The notes under the pieces: model-generated
What the model was told of the DNA's origin: nothing
The model's input: the letters and a program-made list of their open reading frames with translations, nothing else
Database searches by the model: none
Program-made: the position numbers and the translations under genes
In this document: one piece after another, positions 8,241 to 10,674 of the stretch
How positions within the stretch are numbered: the first letter of the stretch is position 1
Layout: each line of letters starts with the position of its first letter
Assembly: GCA_002281005.1 (NCBI GenBank)
Contig: NCFD01000015.1
Span: 1-10,674 of the forward strand
Source of the DNA: Acidocella sp. 35-58-6
GTDB taxonomy: Bacteria > Pseudomonadota > Alphaproteobacteria > Acetobacterales > Acetobacteraceae
Reading direction: 5' to 3'
DNA: 10,674 nucleotides

Positions 8241-9376
8241 TTAAAGTTCCGGCGCTGGATATTTTATGGGCGGCCCTGCCCGAAGCGCGGGTGGTGGGTG
8301 GTGCGGTGCGTGACACGCTAGCGGGCAAACCACTCTCAGATATTGATTTAGCATCGCCGTTGAGCCCCGATGACGTGATGGCGCGGCTAACCACGGCGCG
8401 GCTCAAATCCATCCCCACCGGGCTGGCGCACGGCACGGTAACAGCGCTGATCGAGGGTCAGCATTTCGAGATCACCACCTTGCGGCGCGACATTGAAACC
8501 GACGGACGGCACGCGGTGGTCGCCTTCACCGATGACTGGCAGGAAGACGCAGCACGGCGCGATTTCACTATCAATGCGATGTCGATGGACCGCGCCGGCA
8601 CGCTGTATGATTATTTCGGCGGTGCGGCGGATTTGCAGGCTGGTGTGGTGCGGTTTGTCGGCGACGCCAAAACCCGTATTGCTGAAGATTATTTGCGTAT
8701 ATTACGATTTTTCCGCTTCTTCGCGCGCTATGCCGTCGGGGCGCCTGATGCCGCTGCGGTGGCCGCCATTGAGGAATTACGCGACGGGGTTTTGCTATTG
8801 TCCGCTGAGCGGGTGTGGAGTGAGATCAAGCGTATTTTGGCGGCACACAGCCCGCTCGCTGCGCTGCAATTGATGCAAACCACCGGCGTGCTGGAACGCG
8901 TGCTGCCGGAGGGTTTTGATATTCCGAGGCTCGCCGCGCTGATTGGCCGGGATGCACCGGTTGATGTGCTGCTGCGTGCCGCCGCCTTGCTGAACGGCGA
9001 TATCGAAACTATTGCCGCACGTTTGAAACTCAGCAATGAGGAAGCCGAGATTTTGCAATCATGGCAAATCCCCAACGCTTTGCCCCCCACCGCCTCCGAC
9101 GCCGATCTCCGCCGCGCTTTGGCTGACACCGAGGCGCCAACGCTGATTGCCCGCAGCTGGATGAGCGGCAACTGGCCGGAGTTGCGCACGCGCCTGGCTA
9201 CCACGCCGCGCCCCGTATTCCCGCTACAAGGCCGCGACTTAACCAGGCTTGGCATCCCGCAAGGCCCGCGCATCGGCAAAATCCTGGCCGCAGTGCGACG
9301 CTGGTGGCTGGACGGCGGCTGCGCCGCCAGCCACGAGGATTGCCGCGCCCAGGCGTTGCTGATTGTGGTAAAGTAA
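8237..9376 (+). CDS. cca: CCA tRNA nucleotidyltransferase (class II)
   Basis: A 379-residue enzyme that builds or repairs the 3'-terminal CCA of tRNAs using CTP and ATP, without a nucleic acid template. Motifs seen: GGAVRD (21-26), the catalytic metal pair DID (35-37) of the polymerase-beta superfamily, RRDFTINAM (107-115), and EDYLR (150-154). The last matches the EDxxR element that reads the incoming base in class II enzymes. The helical neck/body/tail portion follows, with no HD phosphohydrolase domain. The start is GTG at 8237, whose bases overlap the NUDIX stop (GTGA). No later start would keep the GGAVRD motif in context, and no Shine-Dalgarno is seen. The motifs alone do not formally separate a full CCA-adding enzyme from an A-adding one, but a single copy of this kind in alphaproteobacteria normally does the whole reaction. 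The gene ends three bases before the convergent autotransporter stop. Confidence 0.95.
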   Translation: MIKVPALDILWAALPEARVVGGAVRDTLAGKPLSDIDLASPLSPDDVMARLTTARLKSIPTGLAHGTVTALIEGQHFEITTLRRDIETDGRHAVVAFTDDWQEDAARRDFTINAMSMDRAGTLYDYFGGAADLQAGVVRFVGDAKTRIAEDYLRILRFFRFFARYAVGAPDAAAVAAIEELRDGVLLLSAERVWSEIKRILAAHSPLAALQLMQTTGVLERVLPEGFDIPRLAALIGRDAPVDVLLRAAALLNGDIETIAARLKLSNEEAEILQSWQIPNALPPTASDADLRRALADTEAPTLIARSWMSGNWPELRTRLATTPRPVFPLQGRDLTRLGIPQGPRIGKILAAVRRWWLDGGCAASHEDCRAQALLIVVK

Positions 9377-9391
9377 ACTTCAGAAGTTTAC
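9373..9391. repeat. Perfect 8+3+8 inverted repeat over two convergent stop codons
   Basis: The arms are gtaaactt (9373-9380) and aagtttac (9384-9391), exact reverse complements with the 3-base loop cag. The cca stop TAA (9374-9376) lies inside the left arm. The autotransporter stop TGA (minus strand, 9382-9380) spans the loop edge. Because both transcripts would carry the same hairpin, it could act as a two-way transcript end or 3'-end stabiliser. It has only two G-C pairs in eight and no clear T tract on either strand, so it is not a canonical intrinsic terminator. The repeat itself is certain; the function is a guess. Confidence 0.6.
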
Positions 9392-10674
9392 GCGCAATCC
9401 AGCTTCACCAGTCTGCGTGTTCCAATTCCCAGCAATTTGGGCGGTATAATCGATAAACAGCGTTAGGTTATTTTTGCTCGCCGATAGCCCGGCGCCTAAC
9501 AACGCCGCAATCGGGTCAAGCGTATTATGCGGTGTCTGGAACGCCGTGCCGTCGGCTGCGAATACGCTGGTGGCATGACCGCGATTACCCGCCTCATCCT
9601 GGATGCCTATCGTCACCGAAGGGGAGACGACGAAGCCAGATGCCGTGACAAAGCTTTCATGCGCGGTTGCCTGGGCATAAGGTTGCACGCTGTTTTCGTT
9701 CTGGCTTTGGCCATGCAACGCAAACGCCGCACCCAACCCACTGCCGGATTCCGCAAAATGCGTGGCCTGTACAATTGCGAACCGCACACCAAATGCCGGC
9801 GTCACAGTCACGTTTCGAAGTTTCACATCGGTGCTGGCTTGCACAGCGGCATTGATAATCGAGAGATTATTATTCGCCTTGATATTGCCAATGCCATCGG
9901 CGCGCGAGGTCGTATTGCCCGCATAGCCATAGCCCAGTGTGGCCGCTAAATTGAAAGCGCCCAAAGGCTGCGCCGCGTACACGGCAACCCGCGTGGTGCC
10001 CATATTGGCTTTGCCGCCTGATTTATCGCTTATGGATGTTTCATCATAGCCAACCGCCAAACCAACCCGCGTGTCGGCCGGGCCTACAACCTTATCAATG
10101 CCGGCGAAAAAGCCTGCATTATCGGCGTTATAGGCCGAGGCACCATCGCCCGCACCCACATGGCCGCGCGAGCCGCTGGCCTGCACCCACCCGCCTGCAC
10201 CACAAAACTCTGCGGCGATGGCTTGGGCAATGCGCCCGGCATCGGCCACGCCGTTAGCTGAAGCGCTGTTCGGATTAGTGGGTGCCTGCGTGCTACAGGC
10301 TGGGCTGGCCGCCGCACCACCCACACCGGCAATGCCGAGCAAGGATGCGTTGGTTTGCTGGGTGGCCTGCGCCAGCGCCTGGGTTTGCGCGCTAAAAATC
10401 GCCGCATCATGAGGGCTCACCACCTGGCCTTGGCCTGTGAAGGTAAAGCCGGAATTGATGACCAGATTATCAGTAGGGTCACCAACAATGGTGGTGGTGG
10501 CGGCGTTGATGGGGATGTTATCGTAATTAATCGTGGTGAAATTGCCGCTGATGGTTCCGGCATTCAGGAACGCATAAGTGTGGGGCGTATAGGTGCCTGG
10601 TGCAAACACATAATTCAGCGCGCCGGCCAGAGTGGCCGCACCGGTCACGTTCATTTGTGAACTGGCAGTCGGCG
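9380..10674 (-). CDS. Autotransporter, C-terminal part with complete beta-barrel (5' end outside window)
   Basis: The frame is open to the right edge, so this is the 3' portion of a longer gene. The first in-window ATG (10654) is internal, since the preceding codons read PTASSQ. About 430 residues are visible. Counting from that Met, the end of the passenger has the usual passenger-end pattern (VTGAATLAGALNYVFAPGTY, then TYAFLNAGTISGNF, residues 3-39). A linker and alpha-helical segment follows (about 80-150), with C120 and C151. The autotransporter beta-domain then runs from about 155 to 424 with alternating amphipathic strands (GFFAGID, TRVGLAVGYD, TRVAVYAAQPLG, FNLAATLGYGYAG). It ends LRVNF; a C-terminal phenylalanine is the signal for insertion by the BAM complex. 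The protein is secreted by the type V route and anchored in the outer membrane. The passenger's function cannot be judged. It is convergent with cca and appears unrelated to the MoxR cluster. Confidence 0.9.
   Translation of the reverse strand, partial: PTASSQMNVTGAATLAGALNYVFAPGTYTPHTYAFLNAGTISGNFTTINYDNIPINAATTTIVGDPTDNLVINSGFTFTGQGQVVSPHDAAIFSAQTQALAQATQQTNASLLGIAGVGGAAASPACSTQAPTNPNSASANGVADAGRIAQAIAAEFCGAGGWVQASGSRGHVGAGDGASAYNADNAGFFAGIDKVVGPADTRVGLAVGYDETSISDKSGGKANMGTTRVAVYAAQPLGAFNLAATLGYGYAGNTTSRADGIGNIKANNNLSIINAAVQASTDVKLRNVTVTPAFGVRFAIVQATHFAESGSGLGAAFALHGQSQNENSVQPYAQATAHESFVTASGFVVSPSVTIGIQDEAGNRGHATSVFAADGTAFQTPHNTLDPIAALLGAGLSASKNNLTLFIDYTAQIAGNWNTQTGEAGLRVNF

Overview
The window looks like chromosomal DNA of a GC-rich alphaproteobacterium, most plausibly of the Acetobacteraceae or a related group. 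This is judged from protein character and gene neighbourhood; no rRNA or other taxonomic marker is present. There are eight protein genes, the last cut by the right edge. I see no tRNA, rRNA, insertion sequence, integrase, CRISPR array or prophage signal, and no gene-free stretch longer than about 85 bases.

Left part, minus strand (6924 down to 550): a tightly packed four-gene cluster in transcription order. It encodes a MoxR-family AAA+ ATPase, a short soluble DUF58 protein, a large BatA-like membrane protein fused to a DUF4159 domain, and a membrane protein with a von Willebrand A (VWA) domain plus a glutamine-amidotransferase-like domain. Each stop codon overlaps the next start, and two of the starts appear to be TTG. 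MoxR ATPases with VWA partners are generally thought to act as chaperone or maturation systems, but this alphaproteobacterial version has no firmly assigned substrate. Downstream, after an 84-base gap and with its own good ribosome binding site, lies a small SnoaL/ketosteroid-isomerase-like protein (465 down to 61).

Centre, plus strand (about 6978 to 9376): a divergent cluster encodes a DUF1285 protein, a NUDIX hydrolase of the CoA pyrophosphatase type, and a CCA tRNA nucleotidyltransferase. The last two overlap by a GTGA junction. A gap of about 50 bases separates the MoxR gene from the DUF1285 gene and should hold both promoters.

Right part, minus strand (10674 down to 9380): the C-terminal portion of an autotransporter is present, comprising the end of the passenger, a linker and a complete beta-barrel ending in phenylalanine. 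Its 5' part lies beyond the window. It converges on the CCA gene with only three bases between the stop codons, and a perfect 8+3+8 inverted repeat lies across both stops.

The most interesting element is the MoxR/DUF58/BatA-DUF4159/VWA cluster. Of its three VWA-type proteins only the last keeps a complete metal-site (MIDAS) signature, its amidotransferase-like domain has no cysteine, and the BatA-DUF4159 fusion carries a signal-peptide-like segment in its middle. The cluster type itself is already known, so I do not claim a wholly new system.
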